From: DATGZX01 sp035296965
GTDB lineage: Bacteria; Planctomycetota; Planctomycetia; Gemmatales; Gemmataceae
Length of the DNA stretch: 64,000 bases
Reading direction: 5' to 3'
Assembly (NCBI GenBank): GCA_035296965.1
Contig: DATGZX010000132.1
Coordinates: 7,710-71,709, forward strand
Each line of letters opens with the position of its first letter. Within the stretch, counting starts at the first letter, position 1. Below the pieces are notes generated by a model, which saw only the letters and a list, made by a program, of their open reading frames with translations, made no database searches and had not been told where the DNA came from. The position numbers and the translations under genes are program-made. Positions 48,109 through 55,618 of this stretch are shown here, piece by piece.

Positions 48109-49374
48109 GTGAGCACGGAGCGATATCTTTTCACGAGCGAATCGGTCTCGATGGGCCATCCTGACAAAGTGGCCGACCAGATTAGCGACGCCGTTCTCGA
48201 TTTCTGCCTGGCCGCCGACGCAACGAGCCGGGTCGCCTGCGAAACCATGGTAACCACCGACCTGGTCATTGTTGCCGGGGAAATTACCACGCGGGCCGAA
48301 TTGACGCCGGCAACCGTAGATCGGCTAGTCCGGGACACGGTTCGCGACATTGGCTACGTGGATCCAACGATTGGGTTCGCAGCCGACACCTGCAAGGTGC
48401 AATGCCATGTGCACAAGCAATCGCCGCACATTGCCATGGGTGTCGACCTGGGCGGAGCCGGCGACCAGGGCATGATGTTCGGTTTTGCTTGCGATGAGAC
48501 GCACACGCTGATGCCACTGCCCATTTTTCTCGCCCACCGCCTAGTCGAGAATCACGCCCGCTTGCGCAAGAGTGGCGAATTGAAATTTATTCGCCCCGAT
48601 GCCAAGAGTCAGGTCACGGTCGAGTATGCGGCCGACGGCACGCCCCATCGGATTCACACGGTCGTTCTGTCCACGCAGCATGACACCAGCGTGATGACAA
48701 AGAAAGGCAACCAAGAGTACTTCTCGGACGAAGCCCGCCAGGTCCTCATCGATCGGTTGATTCTGCCCACGCTGAAAGCCGAGCGGCCGGATTTGATCAA
48801 GGGCAAACTGGTCATGATGAAGCCCGGAGCCACACCGGACCTTCAGGACGAAGATGTCATTACCTGCCATATCAACCCGACCGGATGCTTCCTGGAAGGC
48901 GGTCCGCATGGCGACTGCGGCTTGACCGGGCGAAAGATCATCGTCGACACCTACGGCGGTCGCGGCCGGCATGGCGGCGGCGCTTTCAGCGGCAAGGACC
49001 CGACCAAGGTGGATCGCTCCGCCGCGTACATGGCCCGCTATATCGCCAAGAATGTCGTCGCCGCAGGTCTGGCGGCGGAATGCGAAGTTCAGTTGTCATA
49101 TGCCATCGGTTATCCCGACCCGCTCAGCATCTGGGTGGATACGAACGAGACTACCGCGAACGGTCTTACGGACCAGCACATTGCCGATCTGATCCGCAAG
49201 CACTTCAAGCTGACGCCGCGCGGCATCATCGAAACGTTGAACCTGCGCCGACCCATCTATCGCGAGACGGCCCGACATGGCCACTTTGGCCGTGAGCTGC
49301 CTGCGTTTACCTGGGAGCGGACCGATAAAGCTGAGATATTGCGCAGCGAGGTGGGCGCACCGGCCATGGCATAG
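48109..49374 (+). CDS. metK: S-adenosylmethionine synthetase
   Basis: A 421-residue enzyme making SAM from methionine and ATP. Landmarks: SESVSMGHPDKVADQISDAVLD, GAGDQGMMFGFACDET, ISTQHD-like VVLSTQHDTSV, NPTGCFLEGGPHGDCGLTGRKIIVDTYGG and GGGAFSGKDPTKVDRSAAYMARYIAKN, all diagnostic. It is slightly longer than E. coli MetK (384), as in other planctomycetes. The start is GTG 48109 with AAGGA 8 bases before it; an upstream in-frame start lacks a ribosome site and family-like residues. It is preceded by a consensus promoter and followed 4 bp after the stop by an 84-bp inverted-repeat element. Confidence 0.98.
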   Translation: MSTERYLFTSESVSMGHPDKVADQISDAVLDFCLAADATSRVACETMVTTDLVIVAGEITTRAELTPATVDRLVRDTVRDIGYVDPTIGFAADTCKVQCHVHKQSPHIAMGVDLGGAGDQGMMFGFACDETHTLMPLPIFLAHRLVENHARLRKSGELKFIRPDAKSQVTVEYAADGTPHRIHTVVLSTQHDTSVMTKKGNQEYFSDEARQVLIDRLILPTLKAERPDLIKGKLVMMKPGATPDLQDEDVITCHINPTGCFLEGGPHGDCGLTGRKIIVDTYGGRGRHGGGAFSGKDPTKVDRSAAYMARYIAKNVVAAGLAAECEVQLSYAIGYPDPLSIWVDTNETTANGLTDQHIADLIRKHFKLTPRGIIETLNLRRPIYRETARHGHFGRELPAFTWERTDKAEILRSEVGAPAMA

Positions 49375-49377
49375 GAA

Positions 49378-49461
49378 AGGAAAAGGTGTCAGGACCCTTT
49401 TCCTTGCCGGAAGAACGCTCAGAGTGGAGGACGGCTGAAAAGGGTCCTGACACCTTTTCCT
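49378..49461. mobile_element. 84-bp element with perfect 25-bp terminal inverted repeats
   Basis: Arms 49378-49402 (AGGAAAAGGTGTCAGGACCC..) and 49437-49461 are exact reverse complements, with a 34-bp centre. It starts 4 bp after the metK stop codon and ends 27 bp before the chosen start of the flavin reductase gene. The organisation (hairpin-forming ends containing GTCAGGACCC) resembles the 111-bp family though the sequence differs. It could also act as a transcription attenuator between the two genes. Confidence 0.88.
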
Positions 49462-49488
49462 TACGCGCGGCAGTCCTTGAGGTACAGC

Positions 49489-49977
49489 GTGCAGGTGACG
49501 ACCGAGGCCGATCGACAGATGTTTGCTGCCCTGGGCCGGGTTCCCAGCGGATTGTTCATCCTGACCGCCCAGAGCGGCATTGCCGAGACCGGGATGCTTG
49601 CGAGTTGGGTGCAGCAGTGCGCCTTCGATCCGCCGCATCTTTGTTTGGCCTTGAAGCGCGACCGCTCGATCGTGGCTTGGCTAGACGATGATGCGCCGTT
49701 CACGCTCAACATCCTTGACGATAATCAAACCGACATGATCGCTCATTTCGGCCGGGGGTTCGAGCCGGGCGATCCAGCGTTCAACGGGCTGGAAATTGAG
49801 CATGTCGACGGCAGCGGGGCGGTCCTCTGCGAGGCCCTCGCGTATCTCGCCTGCCGAGTCTCCAAGCGCGTTCCGGTGGGCGACCACCTGCTCTTGCTCG
49901 CGCGGGTGGTCAGCGGCAAGGTCTTGAACGAAGGCCAACCCATGGTTCACATCCGCAAGAGCGGTTCCCATTATTGA
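49489..49977 (+). CDS. Flavin reductase-like FMN-binding protein
   Basis: A 162-residue protein. GRVPSGLFILTAQSGIAETGMLASWVQQCAFDPPHLCLALKRDRSI matches the split-barrel flavin reductase domain (flavodiiron/HpaC-type), binding FMN near the TG.LASW and P.L.... segments. It would reduce flavin with NAD(P)H or serve as an FMN-binding partner. Start GTG 49489 is chosen with GAGG six bases upstream; a TTG at 49477 is also in frame. It lies directly ahead of the glcD gene (46 bp) and may be the first gene of the glycolate operon. Confidence 0.88.
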   Translation: MQVTTEADRQMFAALGRVPSGLFILTAQSGIAETGMLASWVQQCAFDPPHLCLALKRDRSIVAWLDDDAPFTLNILDDNQTDMIAHFGRGFEPGDPAFNGLEIEHVDGSGAVLCEALAYLACRVSKRVPVGDHLLLLARVVSGKVLNEGQPMVHIRKSGSHY

Positions 49978-50022
49978 AGGAGCTTCTCTTCGCGCCTGCC
50001 CCGCTTGAGCCGGAATTCTCCA

Positions 50023-51459
50023 ATGGCTATCTCTAGAGCAACCAGCCTCGTCCAGCGCCTGCGCGAAATTGTCGGCGGCGCGGGCCTGTTGACCTCCCCC
50101 AGCGATCTGCTTGTCTACGAATGCGACGGCTACACGATCGAGAAGAATAAACCCGACGTGGTCGTCTTCCCCACCTCAACGGAAGAGGTCGTCGAAATCG
50201 TCCGCGCGTGCAATGAATACGATGTGCCTTTCCTGCCGCGCGGAGCCGGCACCAGCCTCGCGGGCGGCTGCCTGCCCGTGGGCGGCGGCGTTATGATCGC
50301 GCTGACACGCATGAAGCGCATCCTCGAGGTGAACACGCGCGACCGCTACGCCGTTGTCGAGTCCGGCGTCGTCAATCTCTGGCTGACCAATCACCTTAAG
50401 CAGTATGGCTATCATTACGCGCCCGACCCTTCGAGCCAGGGAGCCTGCACAATAGGCGGCAATGTTGCAACGAATTCGGGCGGGCCGCACACGCTCAAGT
50501 ATGGCGTGACGGTAAATCACATCCTGGGGTTGGAGTTTGTGCTTCCCGACGGCCGCGTCGTGCAAACGGGCGGCCCGGCGGAGGACAATCCCGGTTATGA
50601 CTTGACCGGCGTCATCGTCGGCTCCGAAGGCACGTTCGGCATTGCCACCAAGGCGTGGGTGCGGATCACGCGCAACCCGGAAGCGTACCGAACGCTTCTT
50701 GGTGTCTTCGAAACGGTCGCGGATGCAACGAATACGATCAGCGACATCATCGGCGCGAGCATCATTCCGGGCGCCTTGGAGATGCTGGATCAGTTGATCC
50801 TGCAAGCTGTCGAAGCAGCTTTCCACTTTGGCTTCCCGCTGGATGCCGGCGCAGTTCTGATCATGGAAGTTGACGGACTGGAGGCGGGTCTCGAGGCTGA
50901 TGCCGAGCGTATCGCCGACATCGCGAGGCGTAACCATGCCCGCGAAGTGCGCCGCGCCAATAGCGAAGCGGAGCGGCTGCTGCTCTGGAAATGCCGGAAG
51001 CAGGCCTTCGGCGCAGTAGGCCGGTTGGCGCCCAGTTACTGTACGCAAGACGGCGTCGTGCCGCGCACCAAGCTGCCGCAAATCCTCAGCGAAATTCAGC
51101 GCATCGGCGCTAAATATCAGCTCCGTATTGCTAATGTCTTCCACGCCGGCGACGGCAACATCCATCCGATCGTGCTCTTTGACGAGCGCGATCCCGAACA
51201 GGTCCAGCGCGTGTTACGAGCAAGCCACGAGATTCTGGAAGAGTGCCTGCGCTGCGGCGGCAGCGTCACCGGCGAACATGGCATCGGCGTGGAGAAGATC
51301 GATTTCATGCCGAAGCTATTTTCGCCTGAAGATCTCAACATGATGTTGCGGCTCCGGTCGGCGTTCAACCCGGAGGGGCGCTGCAGCCCCGCCAAGATTT
51401 TTCCCACTGCTGGGGCGTGCATCGAACCGAGCAAAGCGGGACGACGCGCCGCCCTGTAA
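50023..51459 (+). CDS. glcD: Glycolate oxidase FAD-binding subunit GlcD
   Basis: A 478-residue FAD-linked oxidase oxidising glycolate (or D-lactate) to glyoxylate. FAD-binding PCMH domain: VVFPTSTEEVVEIVRACNEYDVPFLPRGAGTSLAGGCLPVGGGVMI, APDPSSQGACTIGGNVATNSGGPHTLKYGV. C-terminal cap: FHAGDGNIHPIVLFDERD and GSVTGEHGIGVEKIDFMP, the family's conserved endings. ATG 50023 is taken; a TTG six codons earlier is possible. It is followed by glcE (47 bp) and glcF, making the classical three-subunit complex in which electrons go through the FAD and Fe-S subunits to the membrane quinone pool. Confidence 0.96.
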   Translation: MAISRATSLVQRLREIVGGAGLLTSPSDLLVYECDGYTIEKNKPDVVVFPTSTEEVVEIVRACNEYDVPFLPRGAGTSLAGGCLPVGGGVMIALTRMKRILEVNTRDRYAVVESGVVNLWLTNHLKQYGYHYAPDPSSQGACTIGGNVATNSGGPHTLKYGVTVNHILGLEFVLPDGRVVQTGGPAEDNPGYDLTGVIVGSEGTFGIATKAWVRITRNPEAYRTLLGVFETVADATNTISDIIGASIIPGALEMLDQLILQAVEAAFHFGFPLDAGAVLIMEVDGLEAGLEADAERIADIARRNHAREVRRANSEAERLLLWKCRKQAFGAVGRLAPSYCTQDGVVPRTKLPQILSEIQRIGAKYQLRIANVFHAGDGNIHPIVLFDERDPEQVQRVLRASHEILEECLRCGGSVTGEHGIGVEKIDFMPKLFSPEDLNMMLRLRSAFNPEGRCSPAKIFPTAGACIEPSKAGRRAAL

Positions 51460-51506
51460 GAGACCGATCCGGCGTGGGCGCCCCAGCCCGGCAGAACTGG
51501 CTTACC

Positions 51507-52760
51507 ATGACAGAAACCTGTCTGATCGATACGCTTGGCCCGCTCGCCGTCGTGCAGCCACAGGACATCGCTGAGTTGAGCAACGCGGTTTGCGCCGCGG
51601 CCGGACGCGACGAGGCGATTTATCCGATCGGCGGCAAGACAATGCTTGCGTATGGCTTACCCCCTATCAAGCCAGGCATTGCAGTCGATACTGGTCGGTT
51701 GGATCGCGTGATCGACTACCCGGCGCGCGACATGACGGTCACGGTTCAGGCCGGCATTACCCTTGCAAAACTGCAGGCCGTGCTCGGCAAGGAAAACCAG
51801 CGGCTGCCTATCGATGTGCCTCTGGCAGAACGCGCTACCCTTGGCGGCGTTCTGGCGACCAACGCCAGCGGGCCGCGCCGTTATGGATTTGGCACCGCTC
51901 GTGATTATGTCATTGGCATCAGCGTGATGAACGACCAAGGCGAAGAAGCCAAGGCCGGGGGGCGCGTGGTCAAGAACGTGGCAGGCTACGATCTATGCAA
52001 GCTCTATATTGGCTCGCTCGGGACACTCGGCATCATCACGCAAGTGACGCTCAAGCTCAAGCCCCGGCCCGAGGAGCAAGCCTTGTTGACGCTCCCCTGC
52101 AGCGACGCTGCTCTGGAAGCCGTGCTCGATCGATTGCACGGCTCGCGCACTCGGCCGATCTGTCTCGATCTACTCAACCGAGCAACTGTCCAGTACATCA
52201 ATCAACAGATTGACAACGCACTCCCGGATTCGCCGTGGGTCGTTGCAATTGGCTTTGAGGACAATCGACCGGCAGTGGAGTGGCAGGTTCAAGAGGTCAC
52301 CAGGGAATTGGCGGATGCAGGATGGAGCGGTATCCATTTACGCCAGACTTCTTCTGCAGAATCGCTCTGGCGCGCTCTTGTTGAGTTCCCGGCCTGGCCG
52401 GGTGGAAGACTAACGTTCAAAACGAACCTGCCGCCTCATGCCTGTGCTGCCTTCTGCCGGCAAGCTGCAGCCAGTTATGAACCACTGCTGCTTCAGGCTC
52501 ATGCCGGGAATGGCATTGTGATCGGTCAGTCGGACGATCATCTAACATTCGAGGCAGCGAAGGTGTTGATGGGGACGTTGCAAGCGGCGGCTTCCAACGT
52601 GCACGGCAATCTGGTCATTTTGCGCTGTCCTGCGGAGTGGAAAGCGGTTCTGCCGGTCTGGGGATGCCCCCGTCAGGATGGCTGGTTGATGCACGCCGTC
52701 AAACAAAGACTTGACCCGGGGCGGTTATTCAATCCTGGGCGGTTCGTGGATGGCATCTGA
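51507..52760 (+). CDS. glcE: Glycolate oxidase subunit GlcE
   Basis: A 417-residue FAD-binding protein paralogous to GlcD but shorter. IYPIGGKTMLAYGLPP, LDRVIDYPARDMTVTVQAGITLAKLQAVLGKENQRLPIDVPLAERATLGGVLATNASGPRRYGFGTARDYVIG and VVKNVAGYDLCKLYIGSLGTLGIITQVTLKLKP are the GlcE landmarks. It ends DPGRLFNPGRFVDGI, the usual C-terminus. The start at 51507 is chosen because the family starts there; an in-frame ATG at 51417 overlaps glcD and has no ribosome site. It sits between glcD and glcF (13 bp) and forms the heterotrimer with them. Confidence 0.95.
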   Translation: MTETCLIDTLGPLAVVQPQDIAELSNAVCAAAGRDEAIYPIGGKTMLAYGLPPIKPGIAVDTGRLDRVIDYPARDMTVTVQAGITLAKLQAVLGKENQRLPIDVPLAERATLGGVLATNASGPRRYGFGTARDYVIGISVMNDQGEEAKAGGRVVKNVAGYDLCKLYIGSLGTLGIITQVTLKLKPRPEEQALLTLPCSDAALEAVLDRLHGSRTRPICLDLLNRATVQYINQQIDNALPDSPWVVAIGFEDNRPAVEWQVQEVTRELADAGWSGIHLRQTSSAESLWRALVEFPAWPGGRLTFKTNLPPHACAAFCRQAAASYEPLLLQAHAGNGIVIGQSDDHLTFEAAKVLMGTLQAAASNVHGNLVILRCPAEWKAVLPVWGCPRQDGWLMHAVKQRLDPGRLFNPGRFVDGI

Positions 52761-52773
52761 GAGACGAGGACTC

Positions 52774-54126
52774 ATGATTGCTGGTAATACAGTTCCGTCG
52801 CGGACCTCCCTGCCTACGCTTCCTTCCTCGGCAGAAAACACCGGCATCGATTACGAGCTGTTCCTCGATTGCGTGCATTGCGGCCTATGCACTTCGGCTT
52901 GCCCCACCTATGTCGAGCTGGGCAACGAGGCAGACAGCCCGCGCGGGCGAATTTACCTGATGCGTGCCGTCACCGACGGACGGCTCGACTTGAATAACGA
53001 CGTTCGCCGCCACCTCGATCTCTGTCTCGACTGTCGGGCGTGCGAATCGGCGTGTCCTTCCGGCGTCCAGTATGGCAAGCTGATCGAACCCTTCCGTATT
53101 CACATGGCCAAGACGGAGCCCGAAGCAGCCACAATGGGGCTTCTCCAGCGTCTACTGATCTTTGGCATTACACCATACGCCTGGCGCACCAGGATGGCTC
53201 TGGCTCCCGCGCGCTTCTTGCAACGGACGGGGATCGACCGGCTGCTAACGGATTTGGGCCTGCTGCGTCTCCTGCCGGATGCCCTCCGGCGGATGCACGA
53301 CATGCTGCCCCGTCTTACCCGGCACCCTGGCAGACTGCCGGAGTTGCTGCCTGCCGAGGGGAAGCGCCGTGCTAGCGTGGCCCTGTTCACCGGGTGTGCA
53401 GCCGACGCGATGTTTCCGCAAACTACCCTGGCGACAGTGCGCGTGCTCCGGCGCAACGGCTGCGATGTCTGGGTGCCACGAGAGCAGGTCTGTTGCGGCG
53501 CCCTGCACTATCACGCCGCGCAATTGAAGCCGGCTCAACGCTTCGCCTCGGCCAACGTCGAGATCTTCTGCTCATCGGCAATCGGGCCACAGGTCGATGC
53601 CATTATCGTCAACGCCGCCGGTTGCGGGGCCATGCTCAAGGATTACGCCCATCTCATGCACGACACACCGATGGCGGCAAGAGGCCGGGCATTTGCCGAC
53701 AAGGTGCGCGACGTCAATGAATTCCTCGTGGAGCTTGGTCCCGTGCGGCCGGAGCATTCGCTACCCGTACGCGCGGCTTATCACGATGCGTGCCATCTCT
53801 GTCATGCGCAACAGATTCGCAAACAGCCGCGGCAGCTCCTGGAGATGATTCCTGGCCTGGAGCTGGTTCCTCTCGCTGAGCCCGAGCTATGTTGCGGCGC
53901 CGCCGGGAGTTACAATCTCACGCAGCCGGAGATGGCCGAGCGCCTTGGCAAGCGCAAGACGAAAAACATCCTTGCGGCCGACATTCAGGCCGTCTTTACC
54001 GGCAATGTGGGCTGTCTCCTGCAAATTGGAAGGTATCTGAAGCAGGATCGGCCGCATCTCTGGATCGCGCATCCGGTAGACGCCCTTTGGGCGAGCTATA
54101 CCGGCGAGTCCCTCCACGTTGGTTAG
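52774..54126 (+). CDS. glcF: Glycolate oxidase iron-sulphur subunit GlcF
   Basis: A 450-residue protein with two 4Fe-4S motifs, CVHCGLCTSACPTY and CLDCRACESACPSG, in the first 100 residues, followed by two cysteine-rich CCG-type domains (VCCGALHYHAAQ and LCCGAAGSYNLTQPEMAERLG) and FTGCAADAMFPQ. This passes electrons from GlcD/E to the membrane. ACGAGGACTC before the ATG sets the start. RidA follows after 11 bp, extending the operon. Confidence 0.96.
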   Translation: MIAGNTVPSRTSLPTLPSSAENTGIDYELFLDCVHCGLCTSACPTYVELGNEADSPRGRIYLMRAVTDGRLDLNNDVRRHLDLCLDCRACESACPSGVQYGKLIEPFRIHMAKTEPEAATMGLLQRLLIFGITPYAWRTRMALAPARFLQRTGIDRLLTDLGLLRLLPDALRRMHDMLPRLTRHPGRLPELLPAEGKRRASVALFTGCAADAMFPQTTLATVRVLRRNGCDVWVPREQVCCGALHYHAAQLKPAQRFASANVEIFCSSAIGPQVDAIIVNAAGCGAMLKDYAHLMHDTPMAARGRAFADKVRDVNEFLVELGPVRPEHSLPVRAAYHDACHLCHAQQIRKQPRQLLEMIPGLELVPLAEPELCCGAAGSYNLTQPEMAERLGKRKTKNILAADIQAVFTGNVGCLLQIGRYLKQDRPHLWIAHPVDALWASYTGESLHVG

Positions 54127-54137
54127 AGGTTGACGCC

Positions 54138-54530
54138 ATGCCAAGAAAAAACATCGCAACCGGAACACCCTGGGAGCCCATCGTGGGCTACTCGCGCGCG
54201 GTTCGCATGGGCTCCTTCATTGCCGTATCCGGCACAACAGCAACCGACGCCGAGGGCAACATCGTTGGCCATGGTGATCCTTATGTACAGGCGCTGCAAG
54301 TCCTGCGCAACATCGAGGCTGCACTGCGCAGTGCCGGCGCTCAGCTCAAGGATGTGGTGCGCACGCGGATGTTCGTCACGAACATTGCGGATTGGGAAAG
54401 AGTGGCCAAGGCGCATGCAGAGTTTTTCGGAGATATTCGACCGGCCAGCACCATGGTGGAGGTCAGCCGGCTGATCTCTCCCGAGATCCTGTTGGAGATT
54501 GAGGCCGACGCCATCGTCAACGATTCCTAA
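54138..54530 (+). CDS. RidA family (YjgF/UK114) enamine/imine deaminase
   Basis: A 130-residue protein. WEPIVGYSRAVRMGSFIAVSGTTATD, YVQALQVLRNIEAALRSAGAQLKDVVRTRMFVTNI and ISPEILLEIEADAIV match the RidA fold, with the catalytic arginine in VVRTRMFV and the C-terminal glutamate in LLEIEADA. RidA proteins hydrolyse reactive enamines/imines released by PLP and amino-acid oxidising enzymes. It begins 11 bp after glcF and 17 bp before the DapA-family gene, so it belongs to the glycolate operon; in that setting it may remove imines formed around glyoxylate/glycine metabolism. Confidence 0.93.
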   Translation: MPRKNIATGTPWEPIVGYSRAVRMGSFIAVSGTTATDAEGNIVGHGDPYVQALQVLRNIEAALRSAGAQLKDVVRTRMFVTNIADWERVAKAHAEFFGDIRPASTMVEVSRLISPEILLEIEADAIVNDS

Positions 54531-54547
54531 AGAAACCGAGAGGGACT

Positions 54548-55438
54548 ATGCAAATCCGTGGGATCATCCCGCCCGTGGCCACGCCGATGCAGGCGAACGA
54601 AGACCTGGACCTGCCGCGACTCCGGTGGTTTCTGGACCACCTGATCCAGGGGGGCGTGCACGGGCTTTTCGTGCTGGGAACCAACAGCGAGTTTTATGCT
54701 TTAGCTGAGCGCGAGAAGCAGGAAGTCATCGCGACGGCCGTCGCCCATGTGCAACGCCGCGTGCCGGTCTTTGCGGGCACCGGAGCCGAGACTACCCGCG
54801 AAGCAGTGCGCTTGACGCAGATGGCCGAGCGCGAAGGCGTGGATGGGGTGTCGGTGATCACGCCTTATTTTGTGAGCCCCAGCCAGCAAGAAATCTACGA
54901 TCACTACCGCCGCATCGCCGAGAATACTTCGCTGCCGCTGATCCTCTACAACAACCCGACGACCTGTGGCGGTCTCAAAATCGATGTGGATACGGTGGCC
55001 CGGCTGGCGCAGATTCCGAACATCCTTGGCATCAAGGATTCCAGCGGCGATCTGCAAAACACCATTGAATACATCCAGGTGGTTCCCGAGGGTTTTGCCG
55101 TCATGCAGGGCCGCGATACGTTGATCTATCCGAGCGTACTTTTCGGGGCGCGAGGCGCTGTCCCCGCGTCCGCAAACATCGCTCCTGCCCTGTGCGTTGA
55201 AATCTTTGAGGCTGCAGAGCGCGGCGACCATGCCCGTGCCAAGGCTGCTCAGTTGCGGCTTAATCCCATCCGACTCAGCCTGACACTGGGAACGGCTCCG
55301 GGCGGCGTCAAGGCAGCGCTCTCGCTATTAGGCCTATCGATTGGTCCTTCCCGAGCGCCGGTCGGGCCGCTTTCCCCGGATAAGCTGGAGAAGATGCGCG
55401 CAGCGCTCGAGAAAGCCGGCGACCAGGTAGGAAGGTAG
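54548..55438 (+). CDS. DapA/NanA-family Schiff-base lyase, possibly 4-hydroxy-2-oxoglutarate aldolase
   Basis: A 296-residue TIM barrel of the dihydrodipicolinate synthase family. GIIPPVATPMQANEDLD, FVLGTNSEFYALAEREKQEV (substrate carboxylate loop, here TNSE rather than the GTTGE of true DapA), LPLILYNNPTTCG (proton-relay tyrosine) and NILGIKDSSGDL (Schiff-base lysine) are seen. The altered loop argues against lysine biosynthesis. Because it ends the glcDEF-ridA operon, an aldolase releasing or consuming glyoxylate, such as 4-hydroxy-2-oxoglutarate aldolase, is attractive; this is inference. GAGAGGG precedes the ATG. Confidence 0.88.
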   Translation: MQIRGIIPPVATPMQANEDLDLPRLRWFLDHLIQGGVHGLFVLGTNSEFYALAEREKQEVIATAVAHVQRRVPVFAGTGAETTREAVRLTQMAEREGVDGVSVITPYFVSPSQQEIYDHYRRIAENTSLPLILYNNPTTCGGLKIDVDTVARLAQIPNILGIKDSSGDLQNTIEYIQVVPEGFAVMQGRDTLIYPSVLFGARGAVPASANIAPALCVEIFEAAERGDHARAKAAQLRLNPIRLSLTLGTAPGGVKAALSLLGLSIGPSRAPVGPLSPDKLEKMRAALEKAGDQVGR

Positions 55439-55557
55439 TCGCAACACCTTGCGGGATCACGCTCGATGAACAACAACCCACTGCCGAGGCGTGTTAAGAA
55501 AACTGATCCCGGTCGAAAGGGACGGGCCACTCACTCAGTTCGGCTTTAGGCCAACAA

Positions 55558-55588
55558 AAAGCCCCGCCTTTGCCAAAGGCGGGGCTTT
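55558..55588 (-). terminator. Rho-independent terminator
   Basis: A 14-bp stem (AAAGCCCCGCCTTT / AAAGGCGGGGCTTT) with a GCC loop. Read on the minus strand it is followed by five T residues, so it ends transcription of the sigma factor gene whose stop lies 31 bp upstream; on the plus strand it can also stop the glycolate operon. Confidence 0.88.
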
Positions 55589-55618
55589 GCGTGTTTTCGG
55601 AATCGAAGAGCACCGGCA

